Shown: piece by piece, positions 5,575 to 13,195 of the stretch
Numbering within the stretch: the first letter of the stretch is position 1
Layout of the letters: each line of letters starts with the position of its first letter
The notes under the pieces: generated by a model
Seen by the model: the letters and a program-made list of their open reading frames with translations, nothing else
What the model was told of the DNA's origin: nothing
The model's database searches: none
Program-made: the position numbers and the translations under genes
Source: Actinomycetes bacterium
GTDB taxonomy: Bacteria > Actinomycetota > Acidimicrobiia > Acidimicrobiales > RAAP-2
Direction of reading: 5' to 3'
Assembly: GCA_021795095.1 (NCBI GenBank)
Contig: JAJYPU010000026.1
Coordinates: 1-17,342 of the forward strand
DNA: 17,342 bases

Positions 5575-6470
5575 GCGAGCTGCGCATTGCGACGCGCCGC
5601 TCGCCGCTCGCGTTGCAGCAGGCCGAGTCGGTGCGCGAGCGGCTCGCGGCCCTCGGCGTCGCCAGTCGGCTAGTGACCCTCGAGACGAGCGGCGACCGAC
5701 GCCTTGACGTCCCCCTCGTCGCCATGGGCGGCCAGGGGGTCTTCGCCGGCGAGGTGCAGCGCGCGGTGCTCGCCGGTGACGCCGACGTCGCGGTGCACAG
5801 CGCGAAGGACCTGCCCTCGAGCGCTCCGGCGGGCCTCGTGCTCGCGTGCGTGACCGAGCGACGCGACCCCGCCGACGCCCTCGTCGGGCGCTCGCTCGCG
5901 GGACTGGGTCCCGGGGCGACGGTCGCGACCGGCTCGCCACGGCGCCGGGCCCTGTTGCTCGAGCGTCGCCCGGATCTCAACGTGGTGGGCCTGCGCGGCA
6001 ACATGGCCACCCGACTCGCCGCCGTCGGACGCGACGGGGTCGACGCGGTGATTGCCGCCGTGGCCGCCCTCGAACGACTCGGCGCCACCGACCTCGTCGC
6101 CGAACGCCTTGACCCGTCCTGGTTCGTCCCCCAGGTTGGTCAGGGCGCCCTCGCACTCGAGACCCGCGACGGCGACGAAGCGGTCCTCGAACGTCTGGAT
6201 CGGCTGAACGACCGTGACGCCTTCGCCGCGCTGAATGCCGAGCGGGCCTTCCTCGCCGAATTGGGCGCGGGCTGTGCCATCCCGGCGGGCGCCCTCGCGC
6301 ACGCGAGCGGCGACATGATCTCGATCGCCGGGGTGATGATCGGTATCGACGGGGTGAGCAGCGTGCGCGCGACGCGTGAGGGCGTCGACCCCCACGCGGT
6401 CGGCGTCGCACTCGCTCGGCACCTGCGCGACGAGCGCCACGGGGCCGAGCTGCCCGGTTGGGAGCCGTGA
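5571..6470 (+). CDS. hemC: Porphobilinogen deaminase (hydroxymethylbilane synthase)
   Basis: A 299-residue cytoplasmic enzyme that joins four porphobilinogen units into hydroxymethylbilane. Motifs run in order: LRIATRRSPLALQQA at the N-terminus, VHSAKDLPS containing the catalytic Asp, RRDPADALVGR, TGSPRRRALL, GLRGNMATRL, and VGQGALALE. Cys235 in ELGAGCAIPAGA is the expected attachment point of the dipyrromethane cofactor. Length is normal. The ATG overlaps the hemA stop as ATGA, no promoter box precedes it, and hemD follows directly after the stop, so hemA-hemC-hemD reads as one translationally coupled unit. Confidence 0.95.
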   Translation: MSELRIATRRSPLALQQAESVRERLAALGVASRLVTLETSGDRRLDVPLVAMGGQGVFAGEVQRAVLAGDADVAVHSAKDLPSSAPAGLVLACVTERRDPADALVGRSLAGLGPGATVATGSPRRRALLLERRPDLNVVGLRGNMATRLAAVGRDGVDAVIAAVAALERLGATDLVAERLDPSWFVPQVGQGALALETRDGDEAVLERLDRLNDRDAFAALNAERAFLAELGAGCAIPAGALAHASGDMISIAGVMIGIDGVSSVRATREGVDPHAVGVALARHLRDERHGAELPGWEP

Positions 6471-7172
6471 GTGCTTGTCGTGGTGACCCGCGAGGTGGGA
6501 CGCAACGACACCCTTCGTGACTGGTTGACCCCGACCGCGACGATCCTCGAGGTGCCGCTCACCGCGACCGCCTACCGGCCACTACCCGAGGTCGAGGCGG
6601 ACCTCGCGCTCGCCGGCGACCACGGACCCTTCGCGGTACTCGCCGTCACGAGCGCGCGCTCGCGGAACTACCTCGAAGCGGCGAGACGGGTCTGCGCGCG
6701 CGACGTCGAGGTGTGGACGGTCGGGGCGACGACGAGCGGCGCCGTCACCGACGCGGGCCTAGCAGTCTCCGGCGAGGCGCACAGCGCACTCGAGGTCGCC
6801 CGCCAGATTGACCACGGCCCGGTGCTCGCGCTCGGGGCCCGTGAGATGCGAGGCGAGCTGGCGACCGAACTCGCCGCGCGCGCGATTCACGTCCAGACGG
6901 TCGTCTGCTACGAGACGGTGCCGCTCGAACCCGACGAGGCCGCGCGCGCCGCGATCAGAAGCGCCGACGCGGTCGTGATCGGGGCGCCCTCCGCGTGGCG
7001 CGTCGCGCGAACACTGGTGTCGCCCGCGACCTGGGTCGTCGTGCCAGGCGAGACGACTGGCGCGGCCGTGCGCGCCGACCACGACCGGGTACTCGTCGGC
7101 TGGCACGCCGCCAGCGCCCGGCGCCTCGAGGAACTCGTGGCCGGCGAACGCTCGTCACCAGGTGCGCAATAG
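6471..7172 (+). CDS. hemD: Uroporphyrinogen-III synthase
   Basis: A 233-residue protein expected to cyclise hydroxymethylbilane, with D-ring inversion, to uroporphyrinogen III, the branch point to heme, siroheme and corrins. HemD sequences diverge strongly, so the call rests partly on position between hemC and hemB. Family-like segments are LAVTSARSRNYLEAA, VWTVGATTSGAVTDAGL, VQTVVCYETVPL and ADAVVIGAPSAWRV. It is a stand-alone protein, not fused to a CobA-type methyltransferase as in some actinobacteria. GTG 6471 abuts the hemC TGA. Its TAG stop forms the first three bases of the hemB -10 box. Confidence 0.85.
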   Translation: MLVVVTREVGRNDTLRDWLTPTATILEVPLTATAYRPLPEVEADLALAGDHGPFAVLAVTSARSRNYLEAARRVCARDVEVWTVGATTSGAVTDAGLAVSGEAHSALEVARQIDHGPVLALGAREMRGELATELAARAIHVQTVVCYETVPLEPDEAARAAIRSADAVVIGAPSAWRVARTLVSPATWVVVPGETTGAAVRADHDRVLVGWHAASARRLEELVAGERSSPGAQ

Positions 7173-7175
7173 GCT
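7170..7175 (+). promoter_or_regulatory. -10 box for hemB (TAGGCT, leaderless geometry)
   Basis: TAGGCT, six bases (TGGCGC), then the GTG of hemB. The first three bases are the hemD stop codon. It is the same hexamer and spacing as at mshA and implies that hemB-hemL has its own promoter apart from hemA-hemC-hemD. Confidence 0.6.
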
Positions 7176-7181
7176 TGGCGC

Positions 7182-8162
7182 GTGTTCCCCACTGAACGTC
7201 CCCGTCGGCTCCGGCGCACCGCCGCGCTGCGCCAGCTCGTCGCCGAGACGTCACTTGCCCCCGACGACCTGGTCGCGCCCCTCTTCGTCGCCGAGGGCCG
7301 CGACGAGCCGGTGCCCATACCCTCACTGGCCGGCCAGTTCCAGCACACGGTCGAGTCGCTGGTCGCCGAGGTGCGCACCCTGGGCGGGTTCGGCGTGGGC
7401 GGGGTCATCCTCTTCGGGGTGCCGTCGACCAAGGACGAAGTGGGCAGCGGCGCCTACGACCCCAACGGGATCGTCCAGGTCGCCCTGCGCGCGGTGCGCG
7501 ACGAGGTCGGCGATGACCTCGTGGTGATGGCCGACCTGTGTCTAGACGAGTACACCTCGCACGGCCACTGCGGTCTGGTTCGCCCCGACGGAACGGTGGA
7601 CAACGACGCGACCCTGCCGCTCTACGCGCGCGCGGCCGTCGAACAGGCGCGCGCCGGGGCCGCGGTCGTGGCCCCGAGCGGCATGATGGACGGCCAGGTC
7701 GGCGCGATCCGCCGGGCCCTCGACGACGAGGGCTTCACCGAGACCGTCATCCTCGCCTACGCCGCAAAGTACGCCAGTGGCCTCTACGGGCCGTTCCGCG
7801 ACGCAGTGGACGTGTCGATCGCCGACGGCGGGGACCGGCGCGGCTACCAGCAGGACTCGCGCAACCGTCGCGAGGCGCTGCGCGAGGCGCGTGCCGACGT
7901 CGCCGAGGGGGCCGACATCGTTATGGTCAAGCCCGCCATGACCTACCTAGACGTCTTGGGCGACCTGCGCCGCGAGCTCGACGTGCCCCTGTGTGCGTAC
8001 CACGTGAGCGGGGAGTACGCGATGGTCAAGGCTGCGGCCGCGAACGGCTGGATCGACGGTACGGCCGTCGCGCTCGAGCAGCTGACCGCGGTGCGCCGCG
8101 CCGGGGCCGACTTCGTGCTGACCTACTTCGCGGGCGAGATCGCCCGCGTGCTTCAGCAATGA
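7182..8162 (+). CDS. hemB: Delta-aminolevulinic acid dehydratase (porphobilinogen synthase)
   Basis: A 326-residue cytoplasmic enzyme that condenses two 5-aminolevulinate molecules to porphobilinogen. The two active-site lysines are Lys196 (AYAAKYASGLYGPFRDA) and Lys250 (VMVKPAMTYLD). The metal loop reads DLCLDEYTSHGHCG: Cys120 and Cys130 of the zinc-type enzyme are kept, while the middle Cys of the usual triad is Asp122, so the site mixes zinc-type and magnesium-type ligands. The GTG start is supported by TAGGCT six bases upstream and by the family N-terminus RPRRLRRTAALRQLV. The stop overlaps the hemL start as ATGA. Confidence 0.95.
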   Translation: MFPTERPRRLRRTAALRQLVAETSLAPDDLVAPLFVAEGRDEPVPIPSLAGQFQHTVESLVAEVRTLGGFGVGGVILFGVPSTKDEVGSGAYDPNGIVQVALRAVRDEVGDDLVVMADLCLDEYTSHGHCGLVRPDGTVDNDATLPLYARAAVEQARAGAAVVAPSGMMDGQVGAIRRALDDEGFTETVILAYAAKYASGLYGPFRDAVDVSIADGGDRRGYQQDSRNRREALREARADVAEGADIVMVKPAMTYLDVLGDLRRELDVPLCAYHVSGEYAMVKAAAANGWIDGTAVALEQLTAVRRAGADFVLTYFAGEIARVLQQ

Positions 8163-9436
8163 CCGGGACCAACCAGGACTGGTTCGACCGGGCGCTGCGG
8201 GTCATACCCGGTGGCGTCGACTCGCCGGTGCGCAGCTTCCGCTCGGTCGGGGGTACGCCCTACACCGTCGAGCGCGGCGAGGGCGCCTACGTCGTCGATG
8301 TCGAAGGACGGCGCTACCTCGACTTCGTCCAGTCCTATGGGGCCTCGCTGCTCGGTCACGCCCACCCCGCGGTCGTCTCGGCGCTCACCGAGGCCGTGGC
8401 GCTCGGCACGACTTTCGGGGCCCCGACGCCCGGTGAGGTGCGCCTCGCCGAGCTCTTGTGCGCGCGTGTGTCCGGCCTCGAGCAGGTTCGCTTCGTCTCC
8501 TCGGGCACCGAGGCCGTGATGAGCGCGGTGCGCCTCGCGCGCGGTGCCACGGGGCGCAGTCGCGTGGTCAAGTTCGACGGCTGCTACCACGGCCACTCCG
8601 ACGCGCTGCTCGTCGCCGGCGGCAGCGGCGTCGCCCAGCTGGGGTTGCCCGGCTCGGCCGGGGTGACCGCGGGGGCGGTCGCCGACACGACGGTCGCGCC
8701 CTACAACGTCGTGCCCGAGCTCGACGAGACGGTCGCCGCCGTGCTGGTCGAGCCCGTCGCGGCCAATATGAACCTCGTCGCGCCGCGCGACGGCTTCCTC
8801 GCCGAACTGCGCGCCGCCTGTGACCGGGTCGGGGCTCTCCTCATCTTCGACGAGGTGATCACGGGTTTTCGACTCGACTACGCCGGTGCCTCGAGCCACT
8901 TCGGCGTGACGCCAGACCTGTGGTGCTTCGGCAAGGTGATCGGCGGAGGCCTGCCCGTGGGTGCTTTCGGCGGTTCGGCCGCGCTGCTCGCGTCACTCGC
9001 GCCCGCCGGCCCCGTCTACCAGGCTGGCACCCTCTCGGGCAACCCGCTCGCGACGGCCGCGGGTTCGACGGTGCTCGAGCTCGTCACCCCCGCGCACTAC
9101 GAGCAGCTCAGCGGCCGTGTCGAGGGCTTCGCCACGGCGCTCGTCGAGGCGATCACCGCCGCGGGCCTCTACGCCGTCGCCCCGCGGGTGGGGCCACTGC
9201 TCGGCCTCTACCTCGCGCGCGAGCCACTCGCGGCGCCGACCGACTTCGCCGGCTCCAAGTCGATCGGTGACAACGGGCTCTATCCGGGTTTCTTCCACGC
9301 GATGCTCGAACGCGGCGTCGCGCTCGCCCCAGGGGCCTACGAGATCCTCTTTGTCTCCATGGCCCACGGCGACGCGGAGCTTGAGCGCGCCGTCGAGGCG
9401 GCCGGCGAAGCGGCTGGCGTCGTCGCCGCGACGTGA
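8159..9436 (+). CDS. hemL: Glutamate-1-semialdehyde 2,1-aminomutase
   Basis: A 425-residue PLP enzyme that isomerises glutamate-1-semialdehyde to 5-aminolevulinate, using the HemA product and supplying HemB. The N-terminus NQDWFDRALRVIPGGVDSPVRSF is characteristic, followed by FVSSGTEAVMSAVRLAR, YHGHSDALLV, LIFDEVITGFR and the PLP lysine Lys259 in CFGKVIGGGLPVGAFGG. The C-terminal half has YQAGTLSGNPLA. Length is normal. The same frame stays open back to 7538, but that extension lies inside hemB; the ATG at 8159 overlaps the hemB stop (ATGA) and matches the family N-terminus. Confidence 0.96.
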   Translation: MTGTNQDWFDRALRVIPGGVDSPVRSFRSVGGTPYTVERGEGAYVVDVEGRRYLDFVQSYGASLLGHAHPAVVSALTEAVALGTTFGAPTPGEVRLAELLCARVSGLEQVRFVSSGTEAVMSAVRLARGATGRSRVVKFDGCYHGHSDALLVAGGSGVAQLGLPGSAGVTAGAVADTTVAPYNVVPELDETVAAVLVEPVAANMNLVAPRDGFLAELRAACDRVGALLIFDEVITGFRLDYAGASSHFGVTPDLWCFGKVIGGGLPVGAFGGSAALLASLAPAGPVYQAGTLSGNPLATAAGSTVLELVTPAHYEQLSGRVEGFATALVEAITAAGLYAVAPRVGPLLGLYLAREPLAAPTDFAGSKSIGDNGLYPGFFHAMLERGVALAPGAYEILFVSMAHGDAELERAVEAAGEAAGVVAAT

Positions 9437-10530
9437 TGGAACCCGTCACCTCGCCGGGCTGGTCGGTGCGCCCGAGCTTCGTGCCCCACGGACCGACCGC
9501 GCCGGTGACCCTGTTGTTCGACGACGACGGTCTGACCCAGCTGGCGGGCGTCTACCCCGTGGCCTGGCAGACGCCCTGGACCGAACTCATCGACCTCTCG
9601 CTCAGCCGCACCGGGTCGACGTTGCGCTTTTGCGCGAGCGTCGGGGGCGTGCGCTACGAGTGGCGTCGCCGGGGTCTCGAGGAGTATGAGGAGCTGCGCG
9701 CGCTGGTACTCGCCCACGGCGGCAGCGTGGCGCGCCACCGGCGCCGCGTCGGCGCGGTCGTGATCGCCCTCGTGGTGCTCGTCGCCTCGCTCGGCGGCGT
9801 CATCGCCGCCCTGCTCGCCGGCGGTCCCGGCATCGACACCGAGAGCGCCGACGCGCGTCAGGCGAACCTGAGCGTGAGCGACCTGCCCGTGGGGTGGTCG
9901 ACGCTGCAGACGGGCTACCTCTCCTACCTCGTGCCCCCGGCCGGGCGGGTGATCACCTCGACCTCGACGACGGCGCCGGCGGTGGACGTCGTCGCCCCGG
10001 TCGTCACGTCACAGTTCCAGCGGTGCCTCGGGGTCACCAACGCCACCGACCGGATCTTCGGCGCCGCGGGCCAGTCGCCCGACGTCCAGATCAGCTCGCC
10101 GATCTTCCACGTGCTCATCCCCGCTGAGACCGAGGTCGCCACGACCGCCCAGTACTACCGCACGACTGGGATGGTCCGACGCGACGTCAACGAGATGTCA
10201 AAGACCGGCTTCGGCGCCTGCTTCGCGGCGGCCAACGCGACGATCCTGCTCAGCCAGTACGCGAGCCAGGTGACCGCGAGTCCTCGCGGCACCAATTGGA
10301 CGCCCGTCACCTACGCCAAGGGCTGGGCGCGCGGCGGGGTCGTGCGTGTGGCGCTGCCGGGCGTGCCGATCGCCTACTCGCTCGTGGTCGTCGTGGTCGC
10401 CGGTGGCCACTACGAGGTCACCCTGAGCGCCCTCGTGCCGTCGTGGCGCGCGAGCCGACCCCTGCTCAGTCAACTGGTCGGTACGATCAAGACGCGCATC
10501 GACGACGGTGGGGGCGGGGCCGCCCTGTAG
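9436..10530 (+). CDS. Uncharacterised single-pass membrane protein, PH-like N-terminus
   Basis: I do not recognise this 364-residue protein. Residues about 18-97 form a soluble beta-rich region (VTLLFDDDGLTQLAGVYPVAWQ, then ELIDLSLSRTGSTLRFCASVGGVRYEW) ending in a helix LEEYEELRALVLAHGG, which recalls bacterial PH-like domains. A basic stretch RHRRR precedes one membrane segment at about 106-129. Outside, a Thr/Ser-rich linker (VITSTSTTAP) leads to a domain of about 180 residues with only two cysteines (197 and 242) that could form a disulfide. Topology would be N-in, C-out. The ATG overlaps the hemL stop (TGATG); GTG 9433 is an equal alternative. Co-transcription with hemB-hemL is likely, but no link to heme is visible in the protein. 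Confidence 0.7.
   Translation: MEPVTSPGWSVRPSFVPHGPTAPVTLLFDDDGLTQLAGVYPVAWQTPWTELIDLSLSRTGSTLRFCASVGGVRYEWRRRGLEEYEELRALVLAHGGSVARHRRRVGAVVIALVVLVASLGGVIAALLAGGPGIDTESADARQANLSVSDLPVGWSTLQTGYLSYLVPPAGRVITSTSTTAPAVDVVAPVVTSQFQRCLGVTNATDRIFGAAGQSPDVQISSPIFHVLIPAETEVATTAQYYRTTGMVRRDVNEMSKTGFGACFAAANATILLSQYASQVTASPRGTNWTPVTYAKGWARGGVVRVALPGVPIAYSLVVVVVAGGHYEVTLSALVPSWRASRPLLSQLVGTIKTRIDDGGGGAAL
10512..10525 (+). other. GC-rich dyad between convergent genes
   Basis: GGGCGG and CCGCCC flank GG at the very end of the membrane-protein gene, five bases before the convergent junction. It could form a short hairpin in either transcript, but there is no U run and it lies within the coding sequence, so a terminator role is weakly supported. 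Confidence 0.25.
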
Positions 10531-10533
10531 CGG

Positions 10534-11325
10534 CTAACCGCCGGCGATGGCGACGACGATGTCGGTGAGGAAGCCCGCGAGCAGCCCGATGGTGATCCCG
10601 ACGAAGACCGTCGTCTGGTGCCGGCTGCGACCGGCCACGAAGAGCAACTGGCTGATGACGAAGATGATCGAACCGCCAGCGAGGGAGAGAAAGACGATCC
10701 CGAGTGTCGGCGACGACCACCACCAGCCCACCAGGGTGCCCACGGTCGTCGGGCCGCCGCCGATCAATGCCATGAGCCCGAGGAAGGCCCACGACGGCCG
10801 GTTCGTCGCGCCCACGAGTGGGCTCACGATGCCGAAGCCCTCCGTGGCGTTGTGCAGCGCGAAGCCGATGACGAGCACCGTGGAGAGGCCGATCGCCCCG
10901 AGGTGGGACGCCGTGCCGATGGCCAGGCCCTCGCCGAAGTTGTGCAGCCCGATCCCCGAGGCGATCATGACGCTCATCGAGGCGGGCGTCGAGGGGGTCG
11001 CCGCGCGGCCGCGCCGCGACCACCGCTGGTAGAGCGCGAGGCTGAGCAGGCCCACGGCCGCCCCGCCGAGCAGCAGCACCACGTCGGTGACCGTCGCGGC
11101 GACCGAGCCGCCCCGGTGGTCGTGCAGCGCCTGGAGCTGGTCCTTGATCGGCGCGTAGGCGTTGGAGAAGACGTCCACCACGAGGAAGAGCAGCACGCCG
11201 ATCGCCACGGCGTTGAGGAACGAGCGCACGCGCTCGGCCGGCTTGCGCAGCCGACCGATCGGCAGCCCCGCGACGATCGTCGCGCCGGCGATGAAGCCGA
11301 GGATCACGGTCTTAACGAAGGACAC
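10534..11325 (-). CDS. ZIP-family divalent metal transporter
   Basis: A 263-residue inner-membrane protein of the ZIP (ZRT/IRT-like) family, which moves zinc, iron or manganese into the cytoplasm. Two family helices carry the metal-site motifs HNFGEGLAIG and, after a gap, HNATEGFGI, with several further hydrophobic segments (AVAIGVLLFLVVDVF, VVLLLGGAAVGLLSLALY, AFLGLMALIGGG, TVFVGITIGLLAGFLTDIVVAIAG). The loop before the first motif (HDHRGG, then a basic stretch) is short and poor in His compared with many ZIPs. The GTG start is 4 bases after the menJ-like stop, so it belongs to that unit. It ends 3 bases from the convergent membrane-protein gene. Metal specificity cannot be read from the sequence. 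Confidence 0.9.
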   Translation of the reverse strand: MSFVKTVILGFIAGATIVAGLPIGRLRKPAERVRSFLNAVAIGVLLFLVVDVFSNAYAPIKDQLQALHDHRGGSVAATVTDVVLLLGGAAVGLLSLALYQRWSRRGRAATPSTPASMSVMIASGIGLHNFGEGLAIGTASHLGAIGLSTVLVIGFALHNATEGFGIVSPLVGATNRPSWAFLGLMALIGGGPTTVGTLVGWWWSSPTLGIVFLSLAGGSIIFVISQLLFVAGRSRHQTTVFVGITIGLLAGFLTDIVVAIAGG

Positions 11326-11329
11326 GTTC

Positions 11330-12667
11330 CTAGTCCTCGGTGCCGTGCTCGCCGAGCAGCATCGAATAGGCGCGCTCGGGCACGACGTCGGCGAGACGCG
11401 CGAGCGCGCGGTAGGCGAGCTCGCCCGGACCGCGCTCGTCGTTGCGCATGAGGTTCGCCATCACGGCGAGCACCTCGCGCATGACCGGCTCGATCCGCAT
11501 GCCGACGCCGACGCAGGCGGCGAGGATCTTGGGCTCTGAGATCAGACGCACGAAGGCCCGCGCCACCTTGTAGTACTCACCGTAAGCGGACTCGAGGCGC
11601 TCGCCGTAGGTGACCAGGTGTCCGGGCTCATCGGCGAGCAGGGCCTCGGCGACGACGCCCGCCGCCAGTCGGCCCGTTTCGTAGCCGTAGGCGATGCCCT
11701 CGCCGTTGAAGGGGTTGATCGAGCCGCCAGCGTCGCCGACGACGAGGGTGTTGGCGCCCGTGTGCGGTCCGCGCGCGAGGCCCATCGGCAGGCGTCCACC
11801 GGTGGGCACGCTGAGCCGCGTCGCCTCGCTCAGCCCCCACGCGGCCGCGGTCTGGCTGACGAAGTACTCCTGGAGCTTGGTTGTGTTCACGCCCTTCCAG
11901 GCCCCCGCGGTGGAGAGCAGGCCCACGCCCACGTTCACCCGGCCGTCGCCCAGGGGGAAGATCCAGCCGTAGCCCGGCACGACTTCGCCGCTGGGGTCGC
12001 GGATGTCCAGGTGCGACTCGATCCACGGTTCGGCGTGCCGGTCGCTCGAGTAGTAACCGCGCAGCGCCATGCCCATCGGCCACTGCCGGTTGCGCGTCAC
12101 GCCGAGTTCGCGACCCAGCCGCGAGTTCTGCCCATCGGCGACGATCACGTAGCGCGCGCGCACCTCGGCGCGCGTGCCCGTCGCCTTTTCGTAGAGCACA
12201 ACCCCGGCCGCGCCGCGCAGGTGACCCTCGGGGGCGTCGGTGGCTTCGAGCAGGCCAACGGCCTCGACGCCGGTGAGCACGGTCGCGCCCTTCGTGGCTG
12301 CTTCGTTGGCGACCAGGCCGTCGAGGTTGAAGCGCGTGATGGTGTAGCCGTAGTTAGGAAAGACCGCGTGGTCGGGCCAGTTCATCTCGAGCGAGGCACC
12401 GAAGCCGAAGGCGCGAAGTCCGTGGTAGCGGTGGCCGTGAGCTGCGACCGCGGGCTCGAGGCCCATCGCGGCAAGCTGGTGAACCGAGCGCGGCGTGAGT
12501 CCGTCGCCGCAGGTCTTCTCGCGTGGGAACTCCTTCTTCTCGATGAGACAAACCGACCAGCCCGCCTCGGCGAGCCAGTACGCGCTCGCCGCACCGCTCG
12601 GTCCCGCGCCAACGATGACGGCGTCAAAGAGTGGCGTGGCTGGTGAGAGGTCGGCGAGCTGAGGCAC
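11330..12667 (-). CDS. menJ: FAD-dependent geranylgeranyl reductase family protein (MenJ-like)
   Basis: A 445-residue flavoprotein of the geranylgeranyl reductase family. Motifs: the FAD dinucleotide loop DAVIVGAGPSGAASAYWLAEAGWSVCLIEKK, the family's KTCGDGLTPRS, the mid-protein VIVADGQNSRLGRELG, and the second FAD motif LVVGDAGGSINPFNGEGIAYGYETGRLAA. In mycobacteria MenJ saturates one isoprene unit of menaquinone-9. The divergent nuo operon, whose product reduces menaquinone, supports that role over a chlorophyll or archaeal-lipid function, which would be foreign to this lineage. The symbol is by family and context only. The GTG start is supported by TATGCT six bases upstream. The ZIP gene follows in the same unit. 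Confidence 0.82.
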   Translation of the reverse strand: MPQLADLSPATPLFDAVIVGAGPSGAASAYWLAEAGWSVCLIEKKEFPREKTCGDGLTPRSVHQLAAMGLEPAVAAHGHRYHGLRAFGFGASLEMNWPDHAVFPNYGYTITRFNLDGLVANEAATKGATVLTGVEAVGLLEATDAPEGHLRGAAGVVLYEKATGTRAEVRARYVIVADGQNSRLGRELGVTRNRQWPMGMALRGYYSSDRHAEPWIESHLDIRDPSGEVVPGYGWIFPLGDGRVNVGVGLLSTAGAWKGVNTTKLQEYFVSQTAAAWGLSEATRLSVPTGGRLPMGLARGPHTGANTLVVGDAGGSINPFNGEGIAYGYETGRLAAGVVAEALLADEPGHLVTYGERLESAYGEYYKVARAFVRLISEPKILAACVGVGMRIEPVMREVLAVMANLMRNDERGPGELAYRALARLADVVPERAYSMLLGEHGTED

Positions 12668-12673
12668 GGCGAC

Positions 12674-12679
12674 AGCATA
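12674..12679 (-). promoter_or_regulatory. -10 box for menJ-like gene (TATGCT, leaderless geometry)
   Basis: On the minus strand TATGCT is followed by six bases (GTCGCC) and the GTG of the menJ-like gene. It lies in the 66-base divergent region shared with nuoA. A small odd palindrome, AAGG-A-CCTT (12685-12693), sits just upstream and might be shared by both genes. Confidence 0.6.
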
Positions 12680-12733
12680 GGACGAAGGACCTTGGCGAAG
12701 TCCGGGTAGAGGGGGGTGCGCGGTCTGGTAGAA

Positions 12734-13192
12734 ATGATGAACGTGGACCAGTACCTACCAATACTTGGACTCCTCCTCCTCGGGGTGTTGTTCGCGTCGG
12801 GATCGTTCGTGGCGTCAGCGTTGCTGGCTCCCCACAAACGGCCATCCGACGCGAAACTCGCCCCCTACGAGTGCGGGATCGTCCCCGAAGTAGAGCCGCC
12901 GCAACGGTTCCCCGTTCGCTTCTACCTCGTCGCGATGATCTTCGTGATCTTCGACATCGAAGTGGTCTTCATGTACCCCTTCGCGGTGGTCTTCCGTCAG
13001 CTCGGCACCTTCGGGCTGGTCGAAGTGCTCGCCTTCTCGGTCACTGTCTTTGGCGCGTTGCTCTTCTTGATCAGCGAGGGCGCCCTCTCCTGGGGCCCGG
13101 TCAAGCACCTCACAGCGGGCATGCCGGCGCGCACGAGTTCGTCGACCATCGTGCGCATCGGCGCCACCACCGAGTCCGAGACGGCGGCGTAG
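12734..13192 (+). CDS. nuoA: NADH-quinone oxidoreductase subunit A
   Basis: A 152-residue membrane subunit of complex I with three predicted helices: about residues 8-31, 58-85 (RFYLVAMIFVIFDIEVVFMYPFAVVF) and 92-112. The conserved loop LAPYECGIVP between helices 1 and 2 is present. The strongly conserved YPWA is YPFA here. Start choice is uncertain: ATG 12734, ATG 12737 and a more distant GTG 12716 are all in frame. ATG 12734 is taken because family N-termini begin close to the YLPIL helix; the G-rich run 12711-12716 is too far for a normal ribosome site and touches GTG 12716. No TANNNT box lies six bases before any of them. First gene of the nuo operon. Confidence 0.92.
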   Translation: MMNVDQYLPILGLLLLGVLFASGSFVASALLAPHKRPSDAKLAPYECGIVPEVEPPQRFPVRFYLVAMIFVIFDIEVVFMYPFAVVFRQLGTFGLVEVLAFSVTVFGALLFLISEGALSWGPVKHLTAGMPARTSSSTIVRIGATTESETAA

Positions 13193-13195
13193 CGC

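Noticed and set aside
7538..8158. Open frame upstream of hemL that could extend the protein by 207 residues
   Set aside because: It lies entirely within hemB in another frame, has an Arg/Gly-rich composition typical of GC-rich shadows, and the hemL family N-terminus begins at the ATG at 8159.
12711..12718. GTG 12716 as the nuoA start
   Set aside because: The G run touches the codon, leaving no spacing for a ribosome site, and family N-termini start nearer the first helix.
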